Source: a virus. Taken from it: DNA of 57,018 nucleotides. Positions 16,254-24,711 of the stretch are shown in pieces. The position numbers and the translations under genes were made by a program. The stretch lies in IMG/VR virus record IMGVR_UViG_3300033996_001518, positions 1-57,018 of that record; one strand, 5' to 3'. The notes beneath the pieces are model-generated. The model did not search any database, was not told the origin of the DNA, and was given only the letters and a program-made list of their open reading frames with translations. Each line of letters begins with the position of its first letter. Position 1 is the first letter of the stretch.

Positions 16254-19200
16254 TTATAAAGGGGGAGGACAAGTTAGGTTAGTAATTCTCCACCCAGTAC
16301 CTCCATTAACACCGATGGCAACTATTCTAATTGTCCCAGGTTCAGCCAATGTCTTATTAAACGTTAATTTAACATCCCCATCAGAGCTTTTAGCGCTAGG
16401 AGATGGAATATTAGCAACAACACCTATTTGGTTTCCAACACTTCCACTTGCTCTTGTTGAGGTATTTGGTGCAATATCCGCATTTGTATATGATACTGAA
16501 ATAGTACCATTAGTACTCCAAGCAAAATTTGGGATACCATTAAATACTGCATTTCCTCCGGTACCAACATATATGTATTTAGTTAATGTACTAGCATTAA
16601 GTATCTCATTAACATAAGTTGTTCTTGTAGGACTATTTGTGTTAAGGTCATCTCCCACAAATAATGAATCCGCAACTAATGTATTGTTCCAATATATTTG
16701 AAATCTATCAGGAACAGACAGAGCGTTAAATGTTATTGTTACATTTCCTGTATTAGAACCAATATTATTTATTATTTCATAATACCCCGCCTCCCCGGTA
16801 GTAGTTAATGACCCATTACAAGGTATTGCCGGTGGAGTTGAACAAGCTGCACAATTACTAAATGTTGTTGTGATATTACTAAATTTATCCCCTTGGAATG
16901 TACTCCAAATTACATTCGATGGATATGCATAGTTAGTCTCATATCTTCCAAGATATTCCCAACAAACATTAGATGAATCTTTAATTACTTGACCAACTAC
17001 TAATAAACCATGAGGTAATGATTGACCAACCATTGATTTTACCGTTTGAGGAGAAACAGGTTGACAAGATTGGAATACATAATAATAATTTGGTGTTGGT
17101 GTTGGCGTTTTTGTTAATGTTGGTGTTGGTGTTTGTGTTCGGGTATTTGTAGGTGTTTGAGTTAGAGTTCCAGCCGGTGTTGATGCTGGGGTTCCACCCG
17201 GTGTTCTTGTTGGGGTTTGTGTTAATGTCTGAGTCGGAGTATTTGTTGGAGTCCTTGTTAATGTTTGTGTCGGAGTTTGTGTTTGTGTTGTAGTTAAAGT
17301 TGGTGTAACCGTTGGTGTCGGAGTTTGTGTCGTTAATACCGAACAAGAACCACAGTTACCATAAACATTGTAAATAGCCGCGATAGTTGAGTCAGATGAG
17401 AAATTAAAGTCATCTCTGACATATGTAACACATTCTTGAACATTATTCCCATTAGGATAACTCATTAACGCCAAGAATGTAGTACCGGTAGTTATTGGAA
17501 TACCTAAATAAGTTAAACTATCATTAGTATAAATTTCCGTATTCGTTCCACATAATTTCAATACCTTAACCGATACACAACTAAACACTTCATTTAACAT
17601 ATTAAATGTCACTTGACCTCCAACAGGAATATCAGGAGTTGGCATTTGTGTTGGTGTAGAAGTAACGGTTGGTCCAACAGGTGTATAACCACTTAAACTA
17701 AATAAAATTGCAGTATTCTCACATAAATCAACCGGTGTTGGTGGTGTAGGAGTCACAGTATTATTTGTGAAATCAAAATCTACATCCCCACAAGGTATAA
17801 TCGGTATTGGCGTTGGTGTTGGTTCCCAATCACAATCAAAATAGGCGTTAAAATCAAAGGTGGTACAATCAACAGGTAATGGTGTTGGTGAAGGACACAC
17901 ACCAATAGTAAAATCGTTTGCCGAAATATCCGGACATACTGATTTACAAGGTGTTGCCCCTTGTAGTACACAACTACCACCTAAACTATTACTTAAACAC
18001 CAATATGAACCAGTGTAATAAATAAATGAAGTTGTGGTAGAATTACCTGAATAATATTGTAAAGTATTATAATTACCGGCAACCGTATAATTACCCGTGT
18101 ATCCTGTTAATGAAGACAATGTTGTACTGAAACAATATACACTATTAGTACAAGGTAATGGAGTTGTTGAAGGTGTTGGAGTAAAAGTAGGTGTTGGGAG
18201 TGGTGTTGCAGTCGGTGTTTGGCTTGGAATACAATAAAGACAATCCGAAAAATCAGGTTCCCCTAAATCAGGTCCACCCTCTCCCGAAAATTCAATAAAT
18301 GAATAACAAGCCCCTTCATAATAGTAAGTTGCACCAACAAACGCTGTGTCTTGTTGGACATTAGCATATAAAATATTACCATTACCACAATTAGTAAGGA
18401 TTGCGGGAATACTACCAACATTAGGACATAAAATATCCCCACATCCCGAAGAAACTTGGGTCATTACACTACCATTACCATTGTATATTGGACCTGAACC
18501 ATCATAAGTAATAACGGTTGCACATCCATTAAAAGATTCATCACTAATTAAATAAGTTTCCCCTACAATTAAAGTTGATGGTAAATTAATAAATCTAAAA
18601 GTGTTTAATGAATTTGTACAACTTTGAAATTGAACAATATATCCACCAGTTACACTTGGTGTCGGTGTTTGAGTTGTTGTTGGTGTTGAGGTATTTGTTG
18701 GAGTTTGAGTATTTGTTGGCGTTTGCGTTGGAGTTTCGGTATTTGTTGGCGTTTGTGTTTGAGTTGGAGTAGAAGTTTGAGTGTTTGTTGGTGTTTGAGT
18801 TGGAGTTTCTGTATTTGTAGGCGTTTGTGTTTGAGTATTAGTTGGTGTTTGTGTTTGAGTAGTAGTTGGTGTCGGCGTTGGCGTTGGACAAATAGAATAT
18901 GAACTTATTACACCACTACCACCATTAACTGTATAACAACCTAAATTACTTGGCCCCGCAGTTGAAACTAATGAATAATAACCGTCTACAACAGTTGTAA
19001 CACAACTATCCGAATATAAGACCACTCCCGGTACAATTGGCTCGAAATTTGAATATAAATCAACTTGTAAAGTTGTTGAACAGGCCGTACCACAATCAAT
19101 AGCACTGTATAGAGCTTTACCAATATAATAACAACCAGGTGTTTGAGTTGGAGTAGAAGTTTGAGTATTTGTTGGCGTTTGTGTTGGAGTTCCTGTGTTT

Positions 19201-19868
19201 GTTGGTGTTTGAGTTGGTGTTTCTGTATTTGTTGGTGTTTGTGTTGGTGTAGAAGTCTGAGTATTTGTTGGAGTTTGTGTTGGTGTAGATGTATTTGTTG
19301 GTGTTGGAGTTGGGGTCGGAGTTAACGGAACACAAATAGTATAATTATTAATTAAACTACTTAAAATTGTGTAATTAATGACATCGTTTTTATAATATAT
19401 CGCAAATGTACTTGTTATACCTGAAATACATTCTGCATCAGGGAAAAATCCTGCGGTTCCATACCCATCACTTGTTTGACCATTACCATCACAATCAACG
19501 TATTGGAAGAAAACTTTGTTATTCTTACTAACATCAGTATTTCCGGTAGCGTCAGCTAAGTCAGTTGAACTAACTGTCGCATCCGCATTATAACAAACTG
19601 TTGCACATGCACTTTGTTGATTCTCATAACTATTACTCGCAATAGTTCCTATATTATTATTATAATAAGAAAAGACAAAAGGAATTGAATCGTCACCACA
19701 GACTGCACTACTATAAGTACCTGCACTACTATATGATAGTTGAAACGGTGTACCATAACAATCAGTGTAATCAACAAACACAGTACCATTCTGAGCAGGA
19801 TTACTATTACCTGTTGCATTCGCAATATCAAGAGCACTTATTATTATGTCATAATCTTTACAAGCCAT
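16254..19868 (-). CDS. Giant modular Cys-rich fibre with Thr/Pro stalks (1204 aa)
   Basis: Residues 1-90 (MACKDYDIIISALDIANATG) are a paralogue of the N-terminus of the 1510-residue fibre; a second, diverged copy follows at about 92-180. Thr/Pro stalks at about 180-243, 325-405 and 843-930 separate small Cys-rich beta domains (SDSCVTTVVDGYYSL, CATVITYDGSGP and similar). The C-terminal 270 residues form a beta-rich domain without stalk that is probably the tip. No enzyme signature is seen. A promoter-like element and 66-bp repeat lie directly upstream. The role is inferred as a receptor-binding or decorative appendage. Confidence 0.75.
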   Translation of the reverse strand: MACKDYDIIISALDIANATGNSNPAQNGTVFVDYTDCYGTPFQLSYSSAGTYSSAVCGDDSIPFVFSYYNNNIGTIASNSYENQQSACATVCYNADATVSSTDLADATGNTDVSKNNKVFFQYVDCDGNGQTSDGYGTAGFFPDAECISGITSTFAIYYKNDVINYTILSSLINNYTICVPLTPTPTPTPTNTSTPTQTPTNTQTSTPTQTPTNTETPTQTPTNTGTPTQTPTNTQTSTPTQTPGCYYIGKALYSAIDCGTACSTTLQVDLYSNFEPIVPGVVLYSDSCVTTVVDGYYSLVSTAGPSNLGCYTVNGGSGVISSYSICPTPTPTPTTTQTQTPTNTQTQTPTNTETPTQTPTNTQTSTPTQTQTPTNTETPTQTPTNTQTPTNTSTPTTTQTPTPSVTGGYIVQFQSCTNSLNTFRFINLPSTLIVGETYLISDESFNGCATVITYDGSGPIYNGNGSVMTQVSSGCGDILCPNVGSIPAILTNCGNGNILYANVQQDTAFVGATYYYEGACYSFIEFSGEGGPDLGEPDFSDCLYCIPSQTPTATPLPTPTFTPTPSTTPLPCTNSVYCFSTTLSSLTGYTGNYTVAGNYNTLQYYSGNSTTTSFIYYTGSYWCLSNSLGGSCVLQGATPCKSVCPDISANDFTIGVCPSPTPLPVDCTTFDFNAYFDCDWEPTPTPIPIIPCGDVDFDFTNNTVTPTPPTPVDLCENTAILFSLSGYTPVGPTVTSTPTQMPTPDIPVGGQVTFNMLNEVFSCVSVKVLKLCGTNTEIYTNDSLTYLGIPITTGTTFLALMSYPNGNNVQECVTYVRDDFNFSSDSTIAAIYNVYGNCGSCSVLTTQTPTPTVTPTLTTTQTQTPTQTLTRTPTNTPTQTLTQTPTRTPGGTPASTPAGTLTQTPTNTRTQTPTPTLTKTPTPTPNYYYVFQSCQPVSPQTVKSMVGQSLPHGLLVVGQVIKDSSNVCWEYLGRYETNYAYPSNVIWSTFQGDKFSNITTTFSNCAACSTPPAIPCNGSLTTTGEAGYYEIINNIGSNTGNVTITFNALSVPDRFQIYWNNTLVADSLFVGDDLNTNSPTRTTYVNEILNASTLTKYIYVGTGGNAVFNGIPNFAWSTNGTISVSYTNADIAPNTSTRASGSVGNQIGVVANIPSPSAKSSDGDVKLTFNKTLAEPGTIRIVAIGVNGGTGWRITNLTCPPPL
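17085..17335 (-). repeat. Thr/Pro stalk 3 of the 1204-aa fibre
   Basis: Low-complexity codons for [20 protein letters not shown]-type protein, with a Gly/Ala variant (GGTPASTPAGT) in the middle. Confidence 0.7.
18655..19330 (-). repeat. Thr/Pro stalks 1 and 2 of the 1204-aa fibre
   Basis: Two low-complexity stalk segments at about 19140-19330 and 18655-18895 encode [20 protein letters not shown]-type protein. They flank a Cys-containing domain encoded between them. Confidence 0.7.
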
Positions 19869-19883
19869 TCAAATTTGTTTTAC

Positions 19884-19915
19884 TATAAATAACCCAATAG
19901 TGGGTTTTATACAAA
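19884..19915 (-). promoter_or_regulatory. Candidate fibre promoter with operator-like inverted repeat
   Basis: TTTG and TATTTATA are separated by exactly 20 bases, the usual Bacteroidetes spacing, but the -7 box is TATTTATA instead of TAnnTTTG. The spacer contains a 6-bp inverted repeat with a 4-base loop that could be an operator. Confidence 0.5.
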
Positions 19916-19949
19916 AAGAAATATAGTTTTATTAAAAAACAAATAAAGA
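19884..19949 (-). repeat. 66-bp direct repeat, copy A (promoter region of the 1204-aa fibre)
   Basis: This segment matches 24336-24401 at 64 of 66 positions. On the minus strand it contains TTTG (19912-19915), a 20-base spacer with the inverted repeat AACCCA-CTAT-TGGGTT, then TATTTATA (19884-19891). The octamer ends 15 bases before ATG 19868. The repeat lies between the Hint-bearing fibre gene and this fibre gene. Confidence 0.85.
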
Positions 19950-19961
19950 CGATAAGGTCGT
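19935..19961 (-). terminator. Weak terminator candidate after the Hint-bearing fibre gene
   Basis: On the minus strand a 4-bp stem (ACGA/TCGT, loop CCTTA) 16 bases after the stop codon is followed by a T-rich tract (CTTTATTTGTTTTTT). The stem is short, so termination would be inefficient. Confidence 0.25.
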
Positions 19962-19977
19962 AGAAAAGATAAATACT

Positions 19978-20433
19978 TTATTTGTTATGTGTTAAGACAT
20001 TATTCGCAAAATACAAGTTACTATTATTAACGTCAACATCATAAACCGTTGTTGGTTCTGTAATTACCACTAATGAAGTAATTTCAAATTCAGTATTATC
20101 AATATCCAATAATACATCACCAACGTTTAATTCTGATGTTGTTCTGATATACCAAACACCATTTTGTTTAACAACGTGGTTATGAGAATCGGTTGCAATT
20201 AATCTACCATTATTAATGTTAACAACTGAATCAAATTCGTATGTTGTAAAATTAATAACCGTTGATGTTGAACTAACATAATTCAATGTATCACTACTCC
20301 AAGAGTACCACTCATTCGCAGGTTGAGGCATTCCTGATACATCAATAGATTTAAGTACATCATTCACTTGAATATCTTGTATTAATTTGGTTGACCCATC
20401 CGATAATGTTATTAAGGTATCGGAAACTAAACA
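19978..20433 (-). other. Hint (intein/hedgehog-type) autoprocessing domain at the fibre C-terminus
   Basis: The 151 codons from Cys1292 to the stop encode a Hint fold. Block A is [20 protein letters not shown]. Block B is ATDSHNHVV with the Thr-x-x-His signature. The last block, [15 protein letters not shown], is followed by VLTHN. The usual nucleophile after HN is replaced by Lys and then the stop codon. Confidence 0.75.
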
Positions 20434-23400
20434 TCCAGTACACAAAGAACAAACTCCAAAAGATGTACCGTCCCAATATCTTCGATTTGTTCCATCACTA
20501 TACCACCCCGCCGTTGCAGGAGATAAATAACAATTACCCTCTCCGTCACCCGAATTTAAAATTGTTGCTGAACACAAATCACAACTATCGGCACAATTAA
20601 AATCAAGCAATGGGTTATTACAAGCATTAGAAGCGCTTAAACCATATTGAAAGTCTGTTAAACATAAAGATGGTGGTGTTGTTGGTGTTGGGGTTGGTGT
20701 TGGTGGAGGTAAACAACAATCATTTACCGCTATTTCCCAATAACCATCACCATCACCACCGGTTTTTACAACACTATCTTGTTGAGCACAAACATCTAAT
20801 GGCGAGTCAAATTCACCTACACCTACATTTGTTACGGTTCCATTACAAGCAGTATATTGATAATTTGTATACCCAATGTAAGGGGTAAATGGTGGACTAC
20901 TAGTATAAAATAATGTATAACATACACAAACTATTGGTAGTGTTTCGGTTGGTGTTGGTGTTAAGGTTGGAGTTACTGTTGGAGTTTGAGTTCTTGTTGG
21001 TGTATTAGTAGGTGTTTTTGTTAGTGTATTAGTTGGTGTATTTGTTGGTGTTTTAGTTTGAGTTGGCGTTTGAGTTGGAGCTAAATAAAATAAAACGTTA
21101 GAAAATGAACTTGTAGTCGGTGAAGTATTACATCCTTGATAAACTTTATAATAAGTAGCAACTAAAGGTTTTGAGAAAGTATAAGAACTTCCACAAGCAC
21201 ATGCCGTACAAATTATTGTATAATTTATTCCATCAGTTGATGAATACCAAAATAAAGCTCCACAAGAACCTCCACCAGCAGGTAATGAATAGTTAATTGT
21301 TAAAGTTGAACCATTATCAACGATATTATTTAAAACAGGTGCCAAACATTCAGGTGTTGTTGTTGGAGTTATTGTGTTTGTAGGGGTATTTGTTGGGGTT
21401 TTAGTTATAGTATTTGTTGGTGTTATTGTGTTTGTAGGGGTATTTGTTGGGGTTTTAGTTATAGTATTTGTTGGCGTTTGAGTCATTGTTTTTGTAGGTG
21501 TTGGAGTAGGGGTTTGTGTAAATTCACTTGTAATACAACTTGGTGATTGTGCCGCTCCTGAAATACCTGGAACACCAGCAACTGTTTGTACGAATGTTGC
21601 TGCTAAGGTTGTAGGGTTAATTGACCATACTTGACGGGTACCCTGTACAACATATAATGTGGTACCAACAATGTACATACCCCAAGCATTAGTAAACGGT
21701 AATTGGGTGGAGTTCCAAACTGTACCATCACTTAAGAATTCACCAATAAAACTATTAGACCCATTCGAATATGTTACAAAATAGTGTGTTGTTGTTGGAT
21801 TATAAACTATGTCTCCATCAACAAATGTACCGGATGGTAAATTAAATAATAAAGTACTTGTTGCAGTTGTTGTTGTAATATTTAACGAATATATTGAAGA
21901 ACCACCCATTAATAATGTAGTATTATTAATTGCCCCTAATCCTGCCCCATACGCTCCTGCCGGATAAGATATTATTCTATTAGGCGTTTGAGATACACTA
22001 AACGGACTCAATGTTAAATCATATTCATAAATATCAGTAGTATTGTATAACCATAATTTATTACTTGTCATAGCAATATCAGGGGAACCAATCCCAGTTG
22101 ATAATACTAACTCTGAAGTATTAAGAGTTGGATTATAATGATATACATTTCCTGAATTATTAAATGCAACATCACAACTGTTAAAAATTATCGGAGTTGC
22201 AGTTGGTGTTGGAGTTTGAGTTGATGTTCTTGTAGGTGTTTGAGTTTGAGTTGCGGTGTTAGTAGGAGTTTGAGTTATTGTGTTAGTTGGTGTTATTGTA
22301 TTGGTAGGGGTATTTGTTGGAGTTTGAGTTATTGTGTTAGTTGGTGTTATTGTATTGGTAGGGGTATTTGTTGGAGTTTGAGTTATTGTGTTAGTTGGCG
22401 TTTGAGTTTGACTTGCAGTGTTAGTAGGTGTTTGAGTTATTGTGTTCGTTGGCGTTTGAGTTTGACTTGCAGTGTTAGTAGGTGTTTGAGTTATTGTGTT
22501 AGTTGGCGTGTTTGTTGGCGTTTGAGTTTGAGTAGCAGTGTTAGTCGGAGTACTAGTCTCTGTGTTAGTTGGCGTGTTTGTTGGCGTTTGAGTTTGAGTA
22601 GCAGTGTTAGTCGGAGTACTAGTCTCTGTGTTTGTTGGCGTGTTTGTTGGCGTTTGAGTTTGAGTAGCAGTGTTAGTCGGAGTACTAGTCTCTGTGTTTG
22701 TTGGCGTGTTTGTTGGTGTCTCAGTATTTGTCGGAGTCGGAGTATTAGTCGGAGTTTCTGTATTTGCAGGTGTTGGTGTTTGAGTCGGAGTTTCTGTATT
22801 AGTTGGCGTATTAGTCGGAGTACTAGTCTCTGTGTTTGTTGGAGTGTTAGTTGGAGTTTCTGTATTAGTTGGCGTTATAGTTTGTGTTGGTGTTTCAGTA
22901 TTAGTCGGAGTTGGAGTCTGAGTAGCAGTATTAGTCGGAGTACTAGTCTCTGTGTTTGTCGGAGTTGGAGTCTGAGTAGCAGTATTAGTCGGAGTACTAG
23001 TCTCTGTGTTTGTTGGCGTGTTTGTAGGTGTTATAGTTTGTGTTGGTGTTTCAGTATTAGTCGGAGTCGGAGTATTAGTCGGAGTTTCTGTATTTGTTGG
23101 CGTGTTTGTTGGCGTCTCAGTATTAGTTTGAGTTGGAGTATTAGTCGGAGTTTCTGTATTTGTAGGTGTTGGAGTGTTAGTTGAAGTTTGGGTTGGAGTT
23201 TGAGTTGGTTGGGCATCTGTTGGTGTTACAGTGTTAGTTGGTGTTGGTGTTTGAGTTAACACAGGACAATAAGTTGGCGTTACACAAATATTTGTATCTG
23301 ACCCGTTATATCTTGTTACTAACGCATTATAGTTATTTACAATCTCATTCGACGTTAATCCTCTATTAAAAATTTGAACTTCTCCGATATTACCATCAAA

Positions 23401-24306
23401 ATATTCAGTTATATTTGTTAATCCTATTGTAAGGTTATTAGCATTAGGAACATTATGCCCGGTAGGAGTGTCAGAACCAATTAAAACACCATTAACCCAA
23501 ATACTTCTTGTAGTACCATCAAAAGTAGCAACCGCATTATACCAAAGTCCCGGTGTTATTGTTGTTGTAACACTTAAATCGTTTGCCCACCAATAATTTA
23601 CCAATCCTGAAGAAGTAAGTCGGAAAGCATTTACTTGATTTGTTGCACCATAATTACCCCACCCAACAAGACCTTTTTCCCCAAGAGTATCAGTATTAAA
23701 CCAAACACTTATAGTGTAATTTGAATTACCGATTGGTATATTTGTTGGTGTTGTAAAAGAAACATATTGATTGGCACCATTAAAACCCAAATAACCCTTT
23801 AAACCTGAGTTATAAGTAACACCATTAACCAATGTTCCGTTATTGTTGGGATTATTAGTTAAGTCATACCATACAGTACCTGTTTTTGGGTATGAAGATG
23901 GTAATCCTGCGTCAAGATTTAAGGTATTACCACTTGTAACAATTGGTGGGTAATTTTGATTGGTTACAAATATTCCATTTGTAATCGCCCAATCCATCGC
24001 GGTTAATAAAGTTAGAAATGGACCTTCGGATTTTGCTATCGCAATTCTATTAATAAGATTAATTAAACTCTCATCCGTTAAATCATTAGTACAATAACAT
24101 AACATAAATGCAGACTCTTCATCTGTCTTATTCATAAAATAAGAATCAATTAGAAGATTATAATTATCACATACCCCACAAGTCGAGCACCAATCCAAAT
24201 TAGTTAAATTAACAGAACTATTTACAGCAACTGAAACCCTACTGGTATTTAACGCCCAATCTTGATTACTACCTGCGTTATACGCCATCAAACTAACATT
24301 TGCCAT
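19978..24306 (-). CDS. Giant fibre with LamG-like domain, long Thr/Pro stalk, propeller and C-terminal Hint domain (1442 aa)
   Basis: Residues 1-120 are a Cys-containing head domain. Residues about 122-335 resemble LamG/concanavalin-like lectin domains ([32 protein letters not shown]). A roughly 355-residue Thr/Pro/Glu stalk follows at 348-704. Residues 705-930 form a propeller-like domain homologous to one in the 1510-residue fibre. Short stalks then separate an Fn3-like and two Cys-rich domains. Residues 1292-1442 are a Hint domain: Cys1292 in [14 protein letters not shown], a TDSH block B motif, [15 protein letters not shown], and a terminal His1440-Asn1441 followed by Lys1442. Hint domains cleave their own backbone. 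With Lys instead of Cys/Ser/Thr after Asn, protein splicing is unlikely, but N-terminal cleavage remains possible. Confidence 0.8.
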   Translation of the reverse strand: MANVSLMAYNAGSNQDWALNTSRVSVAVNSSVNLTNLDWCSTCGVCDNYNLLIDSYFMNKTDEESAFMLCYCTNDLTDESLINLINRIAIAKSEGPFLTLLTAMDWAITNGIFVTNQNYPPIVTSGNTLNLDAGLPSSYPKTGTVWYDLTNNPNNNGTLVNGVTYNSGLKGYLGFNGANQYVSFTTPTNIPIGNSNYTISVWFNTDTLGEKGLVGWGNYGATNQVNAFRLTSSGLVNYWWANDLSVTTTITPGLWYNAVATFDGTTRSIWVNGVLIGSDTPTGHNVPNANNLTIGLTNITEYFDGNIGEVQIFNRGLTSNEIVNNYNALVTRYNGSDTNICVTPTYCPVLTQTPTPTNTVTPTDAQPTQTPTQTSTNTPTPTNTETPTNTPTQTNTETPTNTPTNTETPTNTPTPTNTETPTQTITPTNTPTNTETSTPTNTATQTPTPTNTETSTPTNTATQTPTPTNTETPTQTITPTNTETPTNTPTNTETSTPTNTPTNTETPTQTPTPANTETPTNTPTPTNTETPTNTPTNTETSTPTNTATQTQTPTNTPTNTETSTPTNTATQTQTPTNTPTNTETSTPTNTATQTQTPTNTPTNTITQTPTNTASQTQTPTNTITQTPTNTASQTQTPTNTITQTPTNTPTNTITPTNTITQTPTNTPTNTITPTNTITQTPTNTATQTQTPTRTSTQTPTPTATPIIFNSCDVAFNNSGNVYHYNPTLNTSELVLSTGIGSPDIAMTSNKLWLYNTTDIYEYDLTLSPFSVSQTPNRIISYPAGAYGAGLGAINNTTLLMGGSSIYSLNITTTTATSTLLFNLPSGTFVDGDIVYNPTTTHYFVTYSNGSNSFIGEFLSDGTVWNSTQLPFTNAWGMYIVGTTLYVVQGTRQVWSINPTTLAATFVQTVAGVPGISGAAQSPSCITSEFTQTPTPTPTKTMTQTPTNTITKTPTNTPTNTITPTNTITKTPTNTPTNTITPTTTPECLAPVLNNIVDNGSTLTINYSLPAGGGSCGALFWYSSTDGINYTIICTACACGSSYTFSKPLVATYYKVYQGCNTSPTTSSFSNVLFYLAPTQTPTQTKTPTNTPTNTLTKTPTNTPTRTQTPTVTPTLTPTPTETLPIVCVCYTLFYTSSPPFTPYIGYTNYQYTACNGTVTNVGVGEFDSPLDVCAQQDSVVKTGGDGDGYWEIAVNDCCLPPPTPTPTPTTPPSLCLTDFQYGLSASNACNNPLLDFNCADSCDLCSATILNSGDGEGNCYLSPATAGWYSDGTNRRYWDGTSFGVCSLCTGCLVSDTLITLSDGSTKLIQDIQVNDVLKSIDVSGMPQPANEWYSWSSDTLNYVSSTSTVINFTTYEFDSVVNINNGRLIATDSHNHVVKQNGVWYIRTTSELNVGDVLLDIDNTEFEITSLVVITEPTTVYDVDVNNSNLYFANNVLTHNK
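22274..22435 (-). repeat. 54-bp tandem repeat within the stalk
   Basis: GTTATTGTGTTAGTTGG on the plus strand recurs at 22274 and 22328, with a diverging third copy from 22382. The period is 54 bp (18 codons), encoding [18 protein letters not shown]-like units. Confidence 0.65.
22534..22731 (-). repeat. 66-bp tandem repeat (3 copies) within the stalk
   Basis: The segment beginning AGCAGTGTTAGTCGG on the plus strand recurs at 22534, 22600 and 22666, a period of 66 bp or 22 codons, with near-identical DNA. It encodes [20 protein letters not shown]-type units. High identity suggests recent expansion. Confidence 0.75.
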
Positions 24307-24335
24307 CTATATTATTTTTTGTTTTTTAACACTAT

Positions 24336-24367
24336 TATAAATAACCCCATAGTGGGTTTTATACAAA
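24336..24367 (-). promoter_or_regulatory. Candidate fibre promoter with operator-like inverted repeat
   Basis: TTTG (24364-24367), a 20-base spacer and TATTTATA (24336-24343) on the minus strand, ending 29 bases before ATG 24306. Organisation is identical to the promoter of the next fibre gene. Confidence 0.5.
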
Positions 24368-24401
24368 AAGAAATATACTTTTATTAAAAAACAAATAAAG
24401 A
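24336..24401 (-). repeat. 66-bp direct repeat, copy B (promoter region of the Hint-bearing fibre)
   Basis: This is the partner of copy A at 19884-19949, with only two mismatches. The two copies bracket the 1442-residue fibre gene. In this copy the spacer inverted repeat is AACCC-ACTATG-GGGTT, so the stem is one base pair shorter. Confidence 0.85.
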
Positions 24402-24414
24402 TAGGGGTTGGGAA

Positions 24415-24422
24415 TATTTATA
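24415..24422 (+). promoter_or_regulatory. TATTTATA box before the first plus-strand island gene
   Basis: TATTTATA lies 4 bases before ATG 24427, the same arrangement as at the 755-residue tail gene but on the other strand. This shows that the octamer's direction follows the gene, not the genome strand. Confidence 0.45.
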
Positions 24423-24426
24423 AGAT

Positions 24427-24612
24427 ATGAAACTTCTTTCAACCATAGAAAAAATTATCCAAGAAGCCGAAGATAATTACAATAACGCCTGTGAAGGTGC
24501 AACATCCATTGATGAATTAGATAGACTTGAAAAACAATATAACGATTCATTAAAATTATTAACATTTTATAAGTTTAATGAACACAAAAACCCTCCAAGT
24601 GAGGACATTTAG
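24427..24612 (+). CDS. Small acidic helical protein (61 aa)
   Basis: A 61-residue protein, MKLLSTIEKIIQEAEDNYNN at the start, predicted to form two charged helices (about 3-22 and 27-45) that could pair as a coiled coil. It is acidic and has no membrane segment. It is the first gene of the plus-strand island, followed by a strong hairpin terminator, so it may be transcribed separately from the glycosyltransferase genes. The TATTTATA box just upstream supports its being a real gene. Function unknown. Confidence 0.55.
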   Translation: MKLLSTIEKIIQEAEDNYNNACEGATSIDELDRLEKQYNDSLKLLTFYKFNEHKNPPSEDI

Positions 24613-24638
24613 GACCGTTATCAGTAATGGTAACATAT

Positions 24639-24673
24639 AAAAAGGGAAAGTTCGCTACTATTCCCTTTTTTTT
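24639..24673 (+). terminator. Rho-independent terminator after the 61-aa gene
   Basis: A perfect 10-bp stem (AAAAAGGGAA/TTCCCTTTTT) with a 12-base loop is followed by a T run. The symmetric A/T tracts mean it could also stop transcription in the other direction. Confidence 0.75.
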
Positions 24674-24687
24674 ATTCTTAATTTTTG

Positions 24688-24695
24688 TATATTTT
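24688..24695 (+). promoter_or_regulatory. Possible -7 box before the methyltransferase-glycosyltransferase gene
   Basis: TATATTTT differs from TAnnTTTG only at the last base and lies 16 bases before ATG 24712. No TTTG is found 19-21 bases upstream, because the terminator occupies that position. It is included because transcription must restart after the terminator. Confidence 0.25.
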
Positions 24696-24711
24696 AAACA
24701 AAATTTAACTT

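Larger units (their letters stand above)
22195..23262 (-). repeat. Long Thr/Pro/Glu stalk of the 1442-aa fibre
   Basis: About 355 codons of [11 protein letters not shown]-type protein. It includes nested DNA-level tandem repeats listed separately. Glu is almost the only charged residue. Confidence 0.8.

Noticed and set aside
19978-20433. A full splicing intein in the fibre gene.
   Set aside because: No C-extein follows the HN, and the next residue is Lys rather than Cys, Ser or Thr. There is also no homing endonuclease domain.
22240-23184. Plus-strand 314-codon frame rich in Cys, Ser and Trp opposite the Thr/Pro stalk.
   Set aside because: Composition is the complement of the TPTNT codons; no start context or domain, and similar shadows occur opposite every stalk.
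22195-23262. Regular short DNA repeats that superficially resemble a CRISPR array.
   Set aside because: There are no unique spacers of constant length; the repeats are in frame and encode the stalk.
24339-24426. Possible attachment site or IS end at the 66-bp repeats.
   Set aside because: No integrase or transposase is present, and the repeats are fully explained as duplicated promoter regions.
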